Positions 35,038 through 44,590 of a DNA stretch of 64,000 bases are shown here, one piece after another. Origin of the DNA: Alphaproteobacteria bacterium (GTDB taxonomy: Bacteria > Pseudomonadota > Alphaproteobacteria > UBA8366 > GCA-2717185). The notes under the pieces are model-generated. The model ran no database searches. It was given only the letters and a program-made list of their open reading frames with translations, and was not told the origin of the DNA. The position numbers and the translations under genes were made by a program. Every line of letters starts with the position of its first letter. The stretch's first letter is position 1. The stretch is taken from the NCBI GenBank assembly GCA_028822585.1, contig JAPKDL010000002.1, positions 56,936 to 120,935 of the forward strand, given 5' to 3'.

Positions 35038-36795
35038 CTAAACTGGGCGATCCCCCTTTTCGACTTTCAACAAACGGCTGTCGACCGCAGGTAGCATCTT
35101 CGCGGGATCCCGCGTGACGACGACATCGATCACCGTGGGCCGGTCGCGTTCGGCAAGGCCTGTGGAGATCGCGTCACCGAGCTTTTCCGGGTCATCAACG
35201 CGAATACCCTGGCACCCAAACGCCTCGGCAACATTGGCGTAATTGGTCTCCATCAAATCGCTGGACTGGTATTCACCGTCGTACATCGCGTGCTGCAGCG
35301 CCTTCACATACCCCGATGCGGCATTATTTACGACCATGATCGTCACTGGTGTTTTCATTCGCCGTGCAGTCTCCAACTCGCCAATTGTCATGTTAAAACC
35401 ACCATCCCCAGTAATCGCGACGACGGGTTGATCCGGGACGCCTATCTGCGCGCCAATGGCGCCAGGAAGACCATAACCAATAGACGCCAGACCGCGATCC
35501 GGCACATAGGTGCGTCCGGCCTTTTTGGTATCGTAGAGCAATCCCGTCCAATGTCCGGAAAACCCACCATCGGCGACCAGGACCGAATCCGCCGGCATCA
35601 AACGGTTCAATTCATTGATCATGCGCGCCATGTTGATCGGCGTTTCCGTGGATTCTAGCCGCGCCTTCGCCCCGTCGAGCCACGTCGCCATGCGCGTCGG
35701 CACCTCCGCAACATAATCCGCACGCGCCGCGCGCTGTTTCCCGGCGCTGTCGCTCAGTTCTTCCAACAAAGCCCTGAGCCCCTCACCCGCATCGCCCCAC
35801 AGACCTTCGGTCACACGGGCGCACCGTCCCAACTCTTCCGCCAGAATATCAAGCTGAATGAGAGGCACGCCATCGGGTAATAGCCCGTAACGTTTCGTCG
35901 CGATCTCCCCCAATTTGCACCCAACCGCCAGAAGGCAATCCGACGATTCGATTAAATCGTTGGCGATGCGCGTGTAACGGCCAAACAACCCTGCCGACAA
36001 ATGATGACTGCAGGCCAGGCTTCCCTTGCCGCTCATCGTGTGTGCGACGGGGATGTTGAGCGCTTCGGCGAAGTCCTGAAGCGCCTGGTAACCTTCCCCC
36101 AGATGAACGCCGCCACCCACCAATAGCACCGGACGCTTCGCCGTCGCTAACAACGCCGCTGCGCGCGCCACTTCCCTCGCGCCGGGCCGTATCCGCCGCG
36201 CCGGAATGGAGGTCGTGTTCGGATCCACCCAAAAATCATCCGCACTAAATTCAAAGTCTTCGTGGCAAACATCTTCGGGCACGTCCAATATCACCGGGCC
36301 TGGACGCCCAGTCGTCGCCACCGCATAGGCGCGACGCACCAATTCCGGAATGCGTTCGCCTTTTTCAATACGGATCAGCTCCTTGACCGCCGGCCCCAAA
36401 ATATCGACCTGACGACATTCCTGCGTCATGTTCTTCCACGCATGCATCCGGTTGGTGTCACCCGTCAGAACCACCAACGGCACGCCTGCGTTCAACGACT
36501 CCACCAGACCGGTCACCAAGTTCGTCGCACCCGGCCCCAAGGTGCCATCGCAAACGCCCGGCTTGTTGGTGACGCGCGCGTAGGCGTCAGCGATGAACAC
36601 ACCGTTACGTTCATCATTAATCAGGTTGTGATTTAACCCCAACTTCCGCACGGCTTCATAAAACGGTAGCAGTTGAAACCCACCCATGCCGCACATAAGT
36701 CCCGCGCCGTGGGCTTGCAGCATTTCGGCCAGCGCCTGACCGCCATTTATGGTCCGCGTATAATTTTCCGACGCGGCGCTATTGTTATTGCTCAT
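35038..36795 (-). CDS. Thiamine diphosphate enzyme, acetolactate synthase-like
   Basis: 585 residues in three ThDP-enzyme domains. The first carries NDERNGVFIADAYAR with the ThDP-activating Glu (about 62), and LGPGATNLVTGLVESL follows. The middle domain has LLVGGGVHLGE. The third has ASIGYGLPGAIGAQIG and ITGDGGFNMTIGELETA (about 454-470), the Mg/ThDP site, ending VVNNAASGY. Family members condense or decarboxylate 2-keto acids (acetolactate synthase, glyoxylate carboligase, benzoylformate decarboxylase). The setting, next to an altronate-dehydratase-like gene, suggests a catabolic rather than valine-synthesis role. No regulatory IlvN subunit is nearby. Confidence 0.85.
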   Translation of the reverse strand: MSNNNSAASENYTRTINGGQALAEMLQAHGAGLMCGMGGFQLLPFYEAVRKLGLNHNLINDERNGVFIADAYARVTNKPGVCDGTLGPGATNLVTGLVESLNAGVPLVVLTGDTNRMHAWKNMTQECRQVDILGPAVKELIRIEKGERIPELVRRAYAVATTGRPGPVILDVPEDVCHEDFEFSADDFWVDPNTTSIPARRIRPGAREVARAAALLATAKRPVLLVGGGVHLGEGYQALQDFAEALNIPVAHTMSGKGSLACSHHLSAGLFGRYTRIANDLIESSDCLLAVGCKLGEIATKRYGLLPDGVPLIQLDILAEELGRCARVTEGLWGDAGEGLRALLEELSDSAGKQRAARADYVAEVPTRMATWLDGAKARLESTETPINMARMINELNRLMPADSVLVADGGFSGHWTGLLYDTKKAGRTYVPDRGLASIGYGLPGAIGAQIGVPDQPVVAITGDGGFNMTIGELETARRMKTPVTIMVVNNAASGYVKALQHAMYDGEYQSSDLMETNYANVAEAFGCQGIRVDDPEKLGDAISTGLAERDRPTVIDVVVTRDPAKMLPAVDSRLLKVEKGDRPV

Positions 36796-36821
36796 GTTTA
36801 GGTCCTTGATTTTTTAAAACA

Positions 36822-38357
36822 TTACATGACCGCGCCGATTTGCCAGGGTACGAATTCATCATCGCCAAACCCAAGCTGTTCGCTCTTCGTGGGGTCCCCC
36901 GACGCGACCTTCAAAACGCGGTTAAATATTTGTTCACCCAAAACATCGATGGGCATTCCGTCGTCGATAACCACCCCGCAGTTGATATCCATGTCCTCGT
37001 TCATTCGTGTGTACATGACAGTGTTGGTCGCCAGTTTTAGGCAGGGCGACGGCTTGCACCCATAGACCGAACCGCGACCCGTCGTAAAACAGACGATGTT
37101 TGCCCCCGACGCCACCTGCCCGGTGATCGAACACGGGTCATATCCCGGTGAGTCCATGAACACGAACCCCTTGGTGCGCACAGGTTCGCCATAGCGATAA
37201 ACATTGCACAAATTCGTGGTGCCGCCTTTCGCCGCCGCGCCCAGCGATTTCTCCAGTATGGTGGTCAGGCCACCTTCCTTGTTCCCTGGCGACGGGTTGT
37301 TGTTCATCTCTCCGCCATTACGTTCGGTGTAGGCCTCCCACCACTTAATACGCTCGATCAATTTCTCGCCAACCTCGCGACTCACCGCGCGCCGGGTCAA
37401 TAGATGTTCAGCGCCATAGATTTCCGGTGTCTCGCTCAAGATCGCCGTACCGCCATGACGCACCAGCAAATCCACCGCCGCGCCCAGTCCGGGGTTGGCC
37501 GTAATGCCGGAATAGGCGTCCGATCCACCGCACTGCAGCGCCAGGGTCAAATCACCTGCCGGGCGGGTCACACGGGTAATGTCGTTTACAGCGGGCAGCA
37601 TCTCACGAATTAAAGCCGCGCCATGTTCAACCGAACGGCGGGTGCCTCCAGTATCCTGTATCGTCATGGTCTGGAACCGAGGGCCACGCTCTATCCCATA
37701 GGCTTCCAGCAGAAAGTCGATCTGATTGACCTCGCACCCGAGCCCGACCAATAAAATACCGCCAAAATTCGGGTGCCCCGCGAACCCCCACAAGGTGCGC
37801 TGCAAATTAGCGTAACCATCACCGGTATCTGCCATTCCGCACCCCGTGCCGTGTACCAAAGAGACTACACCATCAACGTTCGGGTAGGTCGCAATCAAAT
37901 CCTCTTCAACGGCGGCGCTGATATACCGCGCAACGGTCGCAGAACAATTCACGCTGGTCAGAACACCAATGTAATTGCGCGTCCCCACCCGGCCATCGGG
38001 CCGGACATAACCTTGAAAGGTCGCAGGGTTCGCAACAGCGTCGACCTCCCGCGCCTCGGCGCAAAACGCGTAATCCCGATCAAAATCCTGCATCGCAATA
38101 TTGTGGACATGAACATGATCACCTACCGTAATATCAACCGTTGCAAAGCCAATAATCTGATTATATTTTCGAACAACCTGTCCCTTGGCAATATCCGATG
38201 TCGCAATCTTGTGACCTGCAGGTATTGAATCTCTGCAAGAAACAACCTCGCCCGGAATCTCCACGCCCGCCAAAATTTCAGCGCGCGCGACAACGACATT
38301 GTCGGCTGGATTCAAACGAATAGTCAGTAGCGTCCCAGATTTCATTACAGCCCCCAT
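36822..38357 (-). CDS. UxaA family altronate/galactarate dehydratase-like protein
   Basis: 511 residues. An N-terminal SAF domain (about 5-95, LTIRLNPADNVVVARAEI through GDHVHVHNI) is followed by the C-terminal dehydratase part with GTRNYIGVLTSVNCSATVA, HGTGCGMADTGDGY (about 165-178), LLVGLGCEVNQID and CGGSDAYSGITANPG. The conserved cysteines are those thought to bind iron in the family. It dehydrates a C4-C6 sugar acid or related hydroxyacid. It lies 26 bases upstream of the ThDP enzyme in the same direction, suggesting that the product 2-keto acid is passed on. Confidence 0.86.
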   Translation of the reverse strand: MGAVMKSGTLLTIRLNPADNVVVARAEILAGVEIPGEVVSCRDSIPAGHKIATSDIAKGQVVRKYNQIIGFATVDITVGDHVHVHNIAMQDFDRDYAFCAEAREVDAVANPATFQGYVRPDGRVGTRNYIGVLTSVNCSATVARYISAAVEEDLIATYPNVDGVVSLVHGTGCGMADTGDGYANLQRTLWGFAGHPNFGGILLVGLGCEVNQIDFLLEAYGIERGPRFQTMTIQDTGGTRRSVEHGAALIREMLPAVNDITRVTRPAGDLTLALQCGGSDAYSGITANPGLGAAVDLLVRHGGTAILSETPEIYGAEHLLTRRAVSREVGEKLIERIKWWEAYTERNGGEMNNNPSPGNKEGGLTTILEKSLGAAAKGGTTNLCNVYRYGEPVRTKGFVFMDSPGYDPCSITGQVASGANIVCFTTGRGSVYGCKPSPCLKLATNTVMYTRMNEDMDINCGVVIDDGMPIDVLGEQIFNRVLKVASGDPTKSEQLGFGDDEFVPWQIGAVM

Positions 38358-38369
38358 TCGAGAACAACA

Positions 38370-39557
38370 TCAATCGCACAATGCGTGACTCAAATCCTCC
38401 TTGATGTCTTCCGCATCCTCTAATCCGACTGACAATCGCAACAGCCCATCGGTAATGCCAAGTTGCAGCCGCTCATCTTCGGGCATGCGTTGATGGGTTG
38501 TCGTCGACGGGTGCGTGATCAAGCTTTTCGAATCACCAAGATTGTTTGAAATATCAATTAGGTTCATGGCATTAAGAGCCTTGAACGCGGCGCTCTTGCC
38601 GCCGGTCAACTCGAACGCCACAAGGTTGCCGCCGTCATCCATTTGACGCTTCGCCAAACTCGCCTGCGGGTGGTCGTCGAACCCGGGGTAAATCACCCGC
38701 GCCACGCCAGGTACATCGCGCAAATGCAAAGCGACGTCTTTCGCGTTTTCACAGTGGCGTTGCACGCGCAACTCCAACGTCTCCATACCCTTCAGCATCA
38801 CCCAAGCGTTGAATGGGCTCATGCTCGGGCCTGTATGGCGAATGAACTGGTTCAAGTGATCATCGTTGAAAGATTGCGGCCCCAAAATTGCGCCGCCCAT
38901 GCATCGCCCTTGACCGTCAATATGCTTGGTTGTGGAATAAATGACGATGTCGGCACCAAATTCCAAGGGTCGTTGCAAGACGGGTGTTGCGAACACGTTA
39001 TCAACAATAACATTGGCACCGGCAGCGTGCGCCAGATCAGACACCGCCTTCAGGTCAATAATTTCCAACGTCGGGTTGGAAGGTGTTTCCAGGAAGATGC
39101 ACTGCGCGCCCGGCGCCAAGGCCACTTCCCATTCATCTAAATTAGTGCCGTCCACCAACACGGTTTCCACGCCATAACGCGGTAGAATTTCTGTGATTAT
39201 ATAATGGCAAGACCCGAACAACGCGCGAGAGGCCACAACGCGGTCGCCCGCCTTTAACTGACAGGCCAATGCCGCATACACCGCCGCCATGCCGCTCGCC
39301 ATAGCACGGCAGAATTCCGCGCCTTCAAATAGACGCAGACGTTCTTCAAACATCGCCACCGTGGGATTGCCATAGCGGGAATAAATGTAGCGATCTACAT
39401 CTCCCTTGAACGCTGCCTCAGCTTCTTCCGCAGTTTCATAAACGTATCCCGACGTCAAATAGAGCGCCTCGCTGGTCTCCATAAATGGACTGCGTTCCAA
39501 ACCGCCACGCACCAGCATCGTGCGAGGGCGCAGGTTGGGGGTTTCTTTTGCCGTCAT
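38370..39557 (-). CDS. metZ: O-succinylhomoserine sulfhydrylase
   Basis: 395 residues, a Cys/Met-metabolism PLP enzyme. The PLP lysine is in YSTTKHIDGQGRCMGG (about 208-223), a motif characteristic of MetZ; YSRYGNPTVAMFE and ETPSNPTLEIIDL are cofactor-binding blocks. It makes homocysteine from O-succinylhomoserine and sulfide in the cytoplasm. It lies between the UxaA-like gene and the threonine synthase-like gene in the same direction. Related gamma-synthases cannot be fully excluded. Confidence 0.85.
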   Translation of the reverse strand: MTAKETPNLRPRTMLVRGGLERSPFMETSEALYLTSGYVYETAEEAEAAFKGDVDRYIYSRYGNPTVAMFEERLRLFEGAEFCRAMASGMAAVYAALACQLKAGDRVVASRALFGSCHYIITEILPRYGVETVLVDGTNLDEWEVALAPGAQCIFLETPSNPTLEIIDLKAVSDLAHAAGANVIVDNVFATPVLQRPLEFGADIVIYSTTKHIDGQGRCMGGAILGPQSFNDDHLNQFIRHTGPSMSPFNAWVMLKGMETLELRVQRHCENAKDVALHLRDVPGVARVIYPGFDDHPQASLAKRQMDDGGNLVAFELTGGKSAAFKALNAMNLIDISNNLGDSKSLITHPSTTTHQRMPEDERLQLGITDGLLRLSVGLEDAEDIKEDLSHALCD

Positions 39558-39636
39558 ATCCTCGATCCTTCCACTTACCTCACCCCATACACTGAAGCTT
39601 CAGTCGCCCATAATTACCACGAATGAGGTTCTTCAC

Positions 39637-40860
39637 CTATTTCATTGCGGCGTAATCAATTGGCTGCTTGAGATCAATGAAGCCGCCCGCTTCCGGCATC
39701 GGGTATTTCAGCCCCGTTGCGCAATTAAATAGCAGCGCGCGTTCGTCTTTCGAGACCTGACCCGACTTCAATGCCGCCTTATACGCCGCCAAAGTTGCCG
39801 CCCCTTCCGGGCACAACAAAATCCCATCCGTCTTGGCGCATTCTTCCTGGGCTGCGTTGATCTCGTCATCCTCGACGGCGATGGCGAACCCGTTGCTTTC
39901 GCTCACGGCGTCTAAGATCATGAAATCGCCCAGCGCCGCAGGTACGCGAATGCCAGACGCAATCGTATGCGCATTAACCCAGGGTTCCGAAAACCGCGAC
40001 CCTTCGTCATACGCCTTGACGATCGGCGCACAGCCGGTCGCCTGCACCGCGACCATGCGCGGGCGCTTCGACCCTATCCAACCGATGGCTTCCAGTTCGG
40101 CAAACGCTTTCCACATGCCGATCAAACCGGTACCACCGCCTGTGGGGTAAAATATGATGTCCGGAACATCCCAGCCAAGTTGTTCTGCCAGCTCCAAACC
40201 CATGGTTTTCTTGCCTTCGATCCGGTACGGCTCCTTCAAAGTCGAGGTATCGAACCATCCCATCTCCTCCTTGCCTTCGCCCACCACGCGACCGCAATCG
40301 TTGATGTATCCGTTCGCGAGATATGTGTGCGCGCCCTGCAGCGCAATTTCACGCACATTCACCTGCGGTGTGTCATCGGGACAAAACACATACGATTCAA
40401 TCCCGGCCGACGTACAGTACGCCGCCATGGCCGCACCCGCATTGCCATTGGTTGGCATCGCCATACGCTTGACGCCCAATTCCTTGGCCATCGACACAGC
40501 CAAAGCCAAGCCGCGCGCCTTAAACGACCCGGTGGGCAATCGTCCTTCATCCTTGATGAGAATTTCGCCGCCGCCGAGCGCCGCTTGCAACCGGGGCGCG
40601 GGCAGAATAGGTGTCATCACCTCGCCCAGACGCACGACGTTTTCCGCCTTCCTAATGGGCAAAAATTCCCGATACCGCCAGAATTCCGGCGCGCGATGCA
40701 ACAAATCATCCTTCGACACCGACTTGCCCAACGCGTCCAAATCATAGCGAACCAGCAAGGGCTTGCCGGTTTCGGAAAGGCCTTGCAACGTGTCGGCTTC
40801 ATAACGTTTGCCGGTTTCACTGCATTCCAAATGGGTCACGAAGGTAGGTGTTTCGCTCAT
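39637..40860 (-). CDS. Threonine synthase-like PLP enzyme
   Basis: 407 residues. The N-terminus has the short FVTHLECSETGKRYEA segment of thrC2-type threonine synthases. The PLP lysine is in GRLPTGSFKARGLALA (about 109-124), followed by PTNGNAGAAMAAYC, and YPTGGGTGLIGMWKAF is the phosphate-binding loop. The enzyme converts O-phosphohomoserine to threonine; close relatives act on cysteate or other amino acids. Adjacent metZ makes a role in homoserine-derived amino acids sensible. It is encoded 11 bases downstream of the flavoprotein gene at 40872 in the same direction. Confidence 0.8.
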   Translation of the reverse strand: MSETPTFVTHLECSETGKRYEADTLQGLSETGKPLLVRYDLDALGKSVSKDDLLHRAPEFWRYREFLPIRKAENVVRLGEVMTPILPAPRLQAALGGGEILIKDEGRLPTGSFKARGLALAVSMAKELGVKRMAMPTNGNAGAAMAAYCTSAGIESYVFCPDDTPQVNVREIALQGAHTYLANGYINDCGRVVGEGKEEMGWFDTSTLKEPYRIEGKKTMGLELAEQLGWDVPDIIFYPTGGGTGLIGMWKAFAELEAIGWIGSKRPRMVAVQATGCAPIVKAYDEGSRFSEPWVNAHTIASGIRVPAALGDFMILDAVSESNGFAIAVEDDEINAAQEECAKTDGILLCPEGAATLAAYKAALKSGQVSKDERALLFNCATGLKYPMPEAGGFIDLKQPIDYAAMK

Positions 40861-40871
40861 GCCGATGTTCC

Positions 40872-42053
40872 TTATTGATCAGTTGTATTATCCGCGCCTG
40901 GAAAGTAGGTGGAGGGCGTCACGCCTTTTACGGACGTGGCGCGCTTTTCCAACCAATAATCATAGGCGGGCGGTGTTGTTTTAAAGGCGTCGGGGATGCC
41001 AAGTTTCAACGCTGCATCCAACGTCCAGTTAGGATTGTGCAGGAATTCCCGCCCAATAGCGATTAGATCTGCTTGGCCATTTTGCAAAATTTCCTCGGCT
41101 TGTTCCGCATGAATTATCAATCCAACCGCCATACTCATCATATCCGCCTCCGCGCGAATTTTTTCCGCATACGGCACTTGATAGCCATACCCCACCGGCC
41201 CGGCGGTGATGACCGGACTCCCGCGCAACCCACCAGAGGAACAGTCGATAACATCGACGCCTTTGTCCTTGACGAAGCGGGACAGGGCGACACTTTCGTC
41301 TGGCCCCCAACCTGCATCGTCTTGTACCGACAAGCGCATGAAGAGTGGCTTTTCGTCAGGCCAATTGGCGCGCACCGCCTCGGTGACTTCGATAGCAAAG
41401 CGCATACGGTTCAAGTCAGATCCGCCATATTCGTCGTTGCGCAGATTGGCCTTTGGCGACAGAAACTGGTGCAGCAAATATCCATGCGCGGCATGAATTT
41501 CCAGAATATCGAATCCCGCCTTATGCGCCCGCGCCGCCGCTTTACCCCAATTTTCAACCGTGACCTTAATATCGGCGGCGGACAGGGCGCGTGGTACTGG
41601 TTCCGTATCACTTGAGCCTATGGCGCTGGGCGCAACCAGTTCCCAATCATCCCAATCGTCAACGCCAGACTCTTTGGCACCTTCCTGCGTCAGAGGTGCG
41701 CCGCCTTGCCAAGGGCGGAACCGACGCGCCTTGCGGCCGCTATGCCCAATTTGCAGCGCTGAGACCGAATTTTGCGCCCGAATGAAATCGGCCAGGCGTT
41801 TAAAATGTGGGATAAAGGCGTCATCCCAAAGACCCAAATCTCCCGCAGTGCCGCATCCACGCCGTTCCACCTTGGTCGATTCAATAAACACCAACCCGGC
41901 GCCACCCGCCGCGAATCGCCCGGCGTTCATAAGGTGCCAGTCCGTCGGAAACCCCTTCTCCGCCGCGTATTGGTGCATGGGCGCGGCAACCACGCGGTTT
42001 TTTAAGGTGACGTTTCGTATCGTCAGCGGTTCAAACAACATTGGGTTTGGCAT
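40872..42053 (-). CDS. NADH:flavin oxidoreductase, old yellow enzyme family
   Basis: 393 residues, a TIM-barrel FMN protein. LFEPLTIRNVTLKNRVVAAPM at the N-terminus, LQIGHSGRKAR (about 104-114), GFDILEIHAAHGYLLHQFLSP (about 184-204) and RMRFAIEVTEAVRANWP are YqjM/thermophilic OYE blocks. AIGREFLHNPNW closes the barrel. It reduces activated C=C bonds with NAD(P)H. It is the first gene of a likely five-gene minus-strand run. The physiological substrate is not known. Confidence 0.87.
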   Translation of the reverse strand: MPNPMLFEPLTIRNVTLKNRVVAAPMHQYAAEKGFPTDWHLMNAGRFAAGGAGLVFIESTKVERRGCGTAGDLGLWDDAFIPHFKRLADFIRAQNSVSALQIGHSGRKARRFRPWQGGAPLTQEGAKESGVDDWDDWELVAPSAIGSSDTEPVPRALSAADIKVTVENWGKAAARAHKAGFDILEIHAAHGYLLHQFLSPKANLRNDEYGGSDLNRMRFAIEVTEAVRANWPDEKPLFMRLSVQDDAGWGPDESVALSRFVKDKGVDVIDCSSGGLRGSPVITAGPVGYGYQVPYAEKIRAEADMMSMAVGLIIHAEQAEEILQNGQADLIAIGREFLHNPNWTLDAALKLGIPDAFKTTPPAYDYWLEKRATSVKGVTPSTYFPGADNTTDQ

Positions 42054-42311
42054 GTTCAGTCCTTAAGTTCTCGATTGTCATACAAAATTTGTAGAGGATC
42101 TACAGTTTGACCTTTCTATAATTTCTTAACCTATTGAAACAATTTCATAAATTTTAAACCCTTTAAACCTTAGGATCTCTCACCAAATTTATTAATGTCT
42201 CAATTCTACGCACCCTGTAATTTGATGAATTGATTAATCATATTTAGGAATGCAGTCTTTATTAGTTAAAACTTAAGGTAACACCCGAACTCTATGCATG
42301 AGATTCAACAT

Positions 42312-42920
42312 TCATCGTATCGCCTGCACATTTTTCATACGAAGCGGGTCTTCGAAATTAGTCACCACAACTTCTTCGCTGACAGTATCCAAAACAGCGC
42401 AGCTCAATTGTCGGTCATTCGTATGATCACGTCCATCACCGGCGGACCCAGGATTAATCACCAGCACGCCACCAATCCGACGTACGACCTGTTGATGCGT
42501 ATGGCCATACAAAACGAAATCGGCGTCCGCCTCACCAAATTGTTCGATTTGCGGACTGTGTGGATATACGTACGTACCACGCGGTTCCCAGGGCGTCGAA
42601 TGCACCATCAAAACTTTTTTGCCACCGATATCCAGCTCGATGCGCGATGGTTGCACCGCCAGCCATTGCAACAGATCTTGATCAATAGTATCTCGACTGC
42701 GCGCCCGCACGCCTTGGGGGCCCATAAAAACTTCTTCATGATTGCCTTGAATCACATGCGCCTCGCGCTCCCGCAGCAGCGCGACGACTTCATTCGAAAA
42801 CCGATACTCGTAAATACTGTCGCCCAAACACAGCAATTCATCCACCGACCCCATGATGTCCAGGGCCTGTTTTAAACCATCGATATTACAATGCAGATCA
42901 GAAACAATGCCAAGCTTCAC
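42312..42920 (-). CDS. Metallophosphoesterase, YfcE/MJ0936-like
   Basis: 202 residues from a GTG at 42920, preceded by AAAGG; an ATG at 42986 would add 22 residues without a ribosome site. The five metal motifs are in order: GIVSDLHCNIDGL (3-15), LCLGDSIYEY (about 36-45), IQGNHEEV (about 64-71), LMVHSTPW (about 107-114) and LYGHTHQQ (about 138-145). It is a two-metal phosphodiesterase or phosphatase of the small YfcE-like class. It stands alone; the 258-base gap before the OYE start is AT-rich with no other gene. Confidence 0.85.
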   Translation of the reverse strand: MKLGIVSDLHCNIDGLKQALDIMGSVDELLCLGDSIYEYRFSNEVVALLREREAHVIQGNHEEVFMGPQGVRARSRDTIDQDLLQWLAVQPSRIELDIGGKKVLMVHSTPWEPRGTYVYPHSPQIEQFGEADADFVLYGHTHQQVVRRIGGVLVINPGSAGDGRDHTNDRQLSCAVLDTVSEEVVVTNFEDPLRMKNVQAIR

Positions 42921-43046
42921 GCCATAGACCTTTGCACAGGAGGAATGCCGCTTCGACGGCAAGGATCGATACCATAAAATTTTCACACCAGATTACAATG
43001 CCTGCCTGCGCCATCTGCACCTACCCGCAATCACCATACGCCAGAC

Positions 43047-43301
43047 TTAATCGTCAGCAGGGCCCAGCAGGCGGTGGATGTGGACGATGAAATAGCGCGT
43101 CTTCGCGTCGTCAACGGCACCTTTTGCCTCGCGCTTTGCCGCGCCTTCGCAGATAGCGCACTTGTAGCGACGCTGGACCCCACCTATCATCCGTTTAGTT
43201 TGCTGGATAAATAATATGCTGCATGGCGGTGCCTGACGATCGCCTTCAAACCCACCATCGCACGCTTCGACTAAACTTCGCTTCACCAGAAGGATTGGCA
43301 T
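43047..43301 (-). CDS. Small hypothetical protein with a CxxC pair
   Basis: 84 residues if started at the ATG 43301 (MPILLVKRSLVEA). A single YKCAICEGAAKREAKG segment carries one C-x2-C, and another Cys lies upstream at APPCSIL. The tail TRYFIVHIHRLLGPADD looks protein-like. Its start abuts the divergent aminotransferase start at 43302, so the two would share promoter space, which is unusually tight. I know no family. Real expression is uncertain. Confidence 0.35.
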   Translation of the reverse strand: MPILLVKRSLVEACDGGFEGDRQAPPCSILFIQQTKRMIGGVQRRYKCAICEGAAKREAKGAVDDAKTRYFIVHIHRLLGPADD

Positions 43302-44201
43302 ATGACCGGGCAACCTTACCCCAACGGCGTGGGTTATATTGATGGTGGCTATTGCGCGAAAGAAGACATGCGCCTGCCGGTCGCTGATCTTGGGTTTTTA
43401 CTGTCCGACATGACCTATGACGCGTTACATGTGCACAACGGGCGCGTCTTTCGCGTGGGAGACCACCTCGATCGATGGGAACGCTCCATTGCAGAGCGGC
43501 GTTATGAAACCCTACCCACCCGCGAGGATATTAAAAACATTCTGATCGAATGCGTACGTCGTGCCCAGTTGCGAGACGCCATGGTCTACATCATCGGGAC
43601 GCGGGGCGAAGCCGTCGATGGCTTGAAGGATCTTCGGCGCTGTCAAAATGGGTTCCTGGCCTGGGCCGTTCCATATTACGGTGTCATTCCCGGTGATAAA
43701 ATGACCGAGGGCGTCGACATCATCGTCAGTTCCGTACAACGCATTCCACCTGAGTCCGTCGACCCAACAGTTAAAAATTTTGGCCGGTTAGATTTTTCCA
43801 AAGCATTGATGGAAGCCTACGACAATGATTGCGATCATGCAGTGTTACTGGATCAGGATGGGTTCGTGACCGAAGGCCGCGGCTGGAATATTTTCGCATT
43901 GCATGGCGGTACATTAGTGTCGCCTGATAGCGGCGTCCTAGAAGGAATTACCCGCCGCACCGTTATCGAGTTGTGCCAGCACAGCAACATCAAAGCCGAA
44001 CTGGGTAAATTACGCGCAGCGGATCTTCGCAACGCCGACGAAGTGTTCATGACTTCGACGGCGGGCGGAATTATGCCGGTGCGAAAAGTCGATGATAGTA
44101 TCATCGGAACGGGCGCACGTGGCCCCGTCACAACGCGGCTCAGCGATATGTATTGGGCGCTGCATGAAGATCCTGACTATTCGACGCCGATCGACTATTA
44201 G
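43302..44201 (+). CDS. Class IV PLP aminotransferase
   Basis: 299 residues, fold type IV like branched-chain and D-amino-acid aminotransferases. The PLP lysine is in PTVKNFGRLDFSKAL (about 150-164). DGFVTEGRGWNIFALHGGTLVSP and GVLEGITRRTVIELC (about 209-223) bind the cofactor phosphate. LADLGFLLSDMTYDALHVHNGRVF gives the substrate pocket, close to the (R)-amine transaminase subgroup, so a non-branched substrate is possible. Cytoplasmic; substrate unproven. Confidence 0.85.
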   Translation: MTGQPYPNGVGYIDGGYCAKEDMRLPVADLGFLLSDMTYDALHVHNGRVFRVGDHLDRWERSIAERRYETLPTREDIKNILIECVRRAQLRDAMVYIIGTRGEAVDGLKDLRRCQNGFLAWAVPYYGVIPGDKMTEGVDIIVSSVQRIPPESVDPTVKNFGRLDFSKALMEAYDNDCDHAVLLDQDGFVTEGRGWNIFALHGGTLVSPDSGVLEGITRRTVIELCQHSNIKAELGKLRAADLRNADEVFMTSTAGGIMPVRKVDDSIIGTGARGPVTTRLSDMYWALHEDPDYSTPIDY

Positions 44202-44426
44202 AGCAGTCCTATTAAATGTGACCGTCAGCGACCATTTTACAGGTTAAGGTTACTATCATAGCCAGGATAAACTTGGCGGTATAGGGATCGCCATGAGGAA
44301 TGCCGTTGAACAATTCGCCCTAGGCATCCAAAGCTTCAATGACCATACGTCCAAAACGTATAGAACATTGCAAACCTCCATAAATGCACAGCCGGGACAC
44401 TTTAAAGGCCCCGGCTACGGCTTAAT
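44202..44426. other. Intergenic stretch before the pilin remnant
   Basis: No supported gene. AGCCGGG and CCCCGGCT near 44390-44420 can pair around a 12-base loop and might be the transcription end of the aminotransferase gene, though no T-run follows. Confidence 0.35.
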
Positions 44427-44590
44427 CTAAAGCAACGTAGCAATCTTATTGAACGTGTTCATCACGGCGTCACCCGCAGGTGAAATTGCGCAATGATGAT
44501 GACGGCGATGTCAGCGGCAACCAAACTATATTCCATCGGGGTGGTGCCATTTTCGTCGTTACGGAGCTTTCGGGAATGTTGAATGGTTGC
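44427..44590 (-). pseudogene. Broken Flp/Fap-type pilin gene
   Basis: The minus strand reads KLRNDENGTTPMEYSLVAADIAVIIIAQ, the characteristic start of a mature Flp pilin (the G-x-T-x-x-E-Y processing region followed by a hydrophobic helix). It stops after LRVTP. One base over, the frame continues GDAVMNTFNKIATLL and stops at 44427, which is the usual Flp pilin end. A one-base shift within GCGGGTGAC thus splits the gene, and the leader Met is not intact. No tad or cpa genes are nearby. The stretch 44591-44873 shows nothing else. Confidence 0.6.

Noticed and set aside
39967..40878. 303-codon plus-strand open frame opposite the threonine synthase-like gene
   Set aside because: It is long but its composition (Arg, His, Gln rich) is that of an antisense frame, and the minus-strand gene has clear PLP motifs.
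43047..43301. Reading the CxxC small protein as another redox selenoprotein-like gene
   Set aside because: It has no in-frame UGA and no SECIS-like hairpin; only a single CxxC pair.
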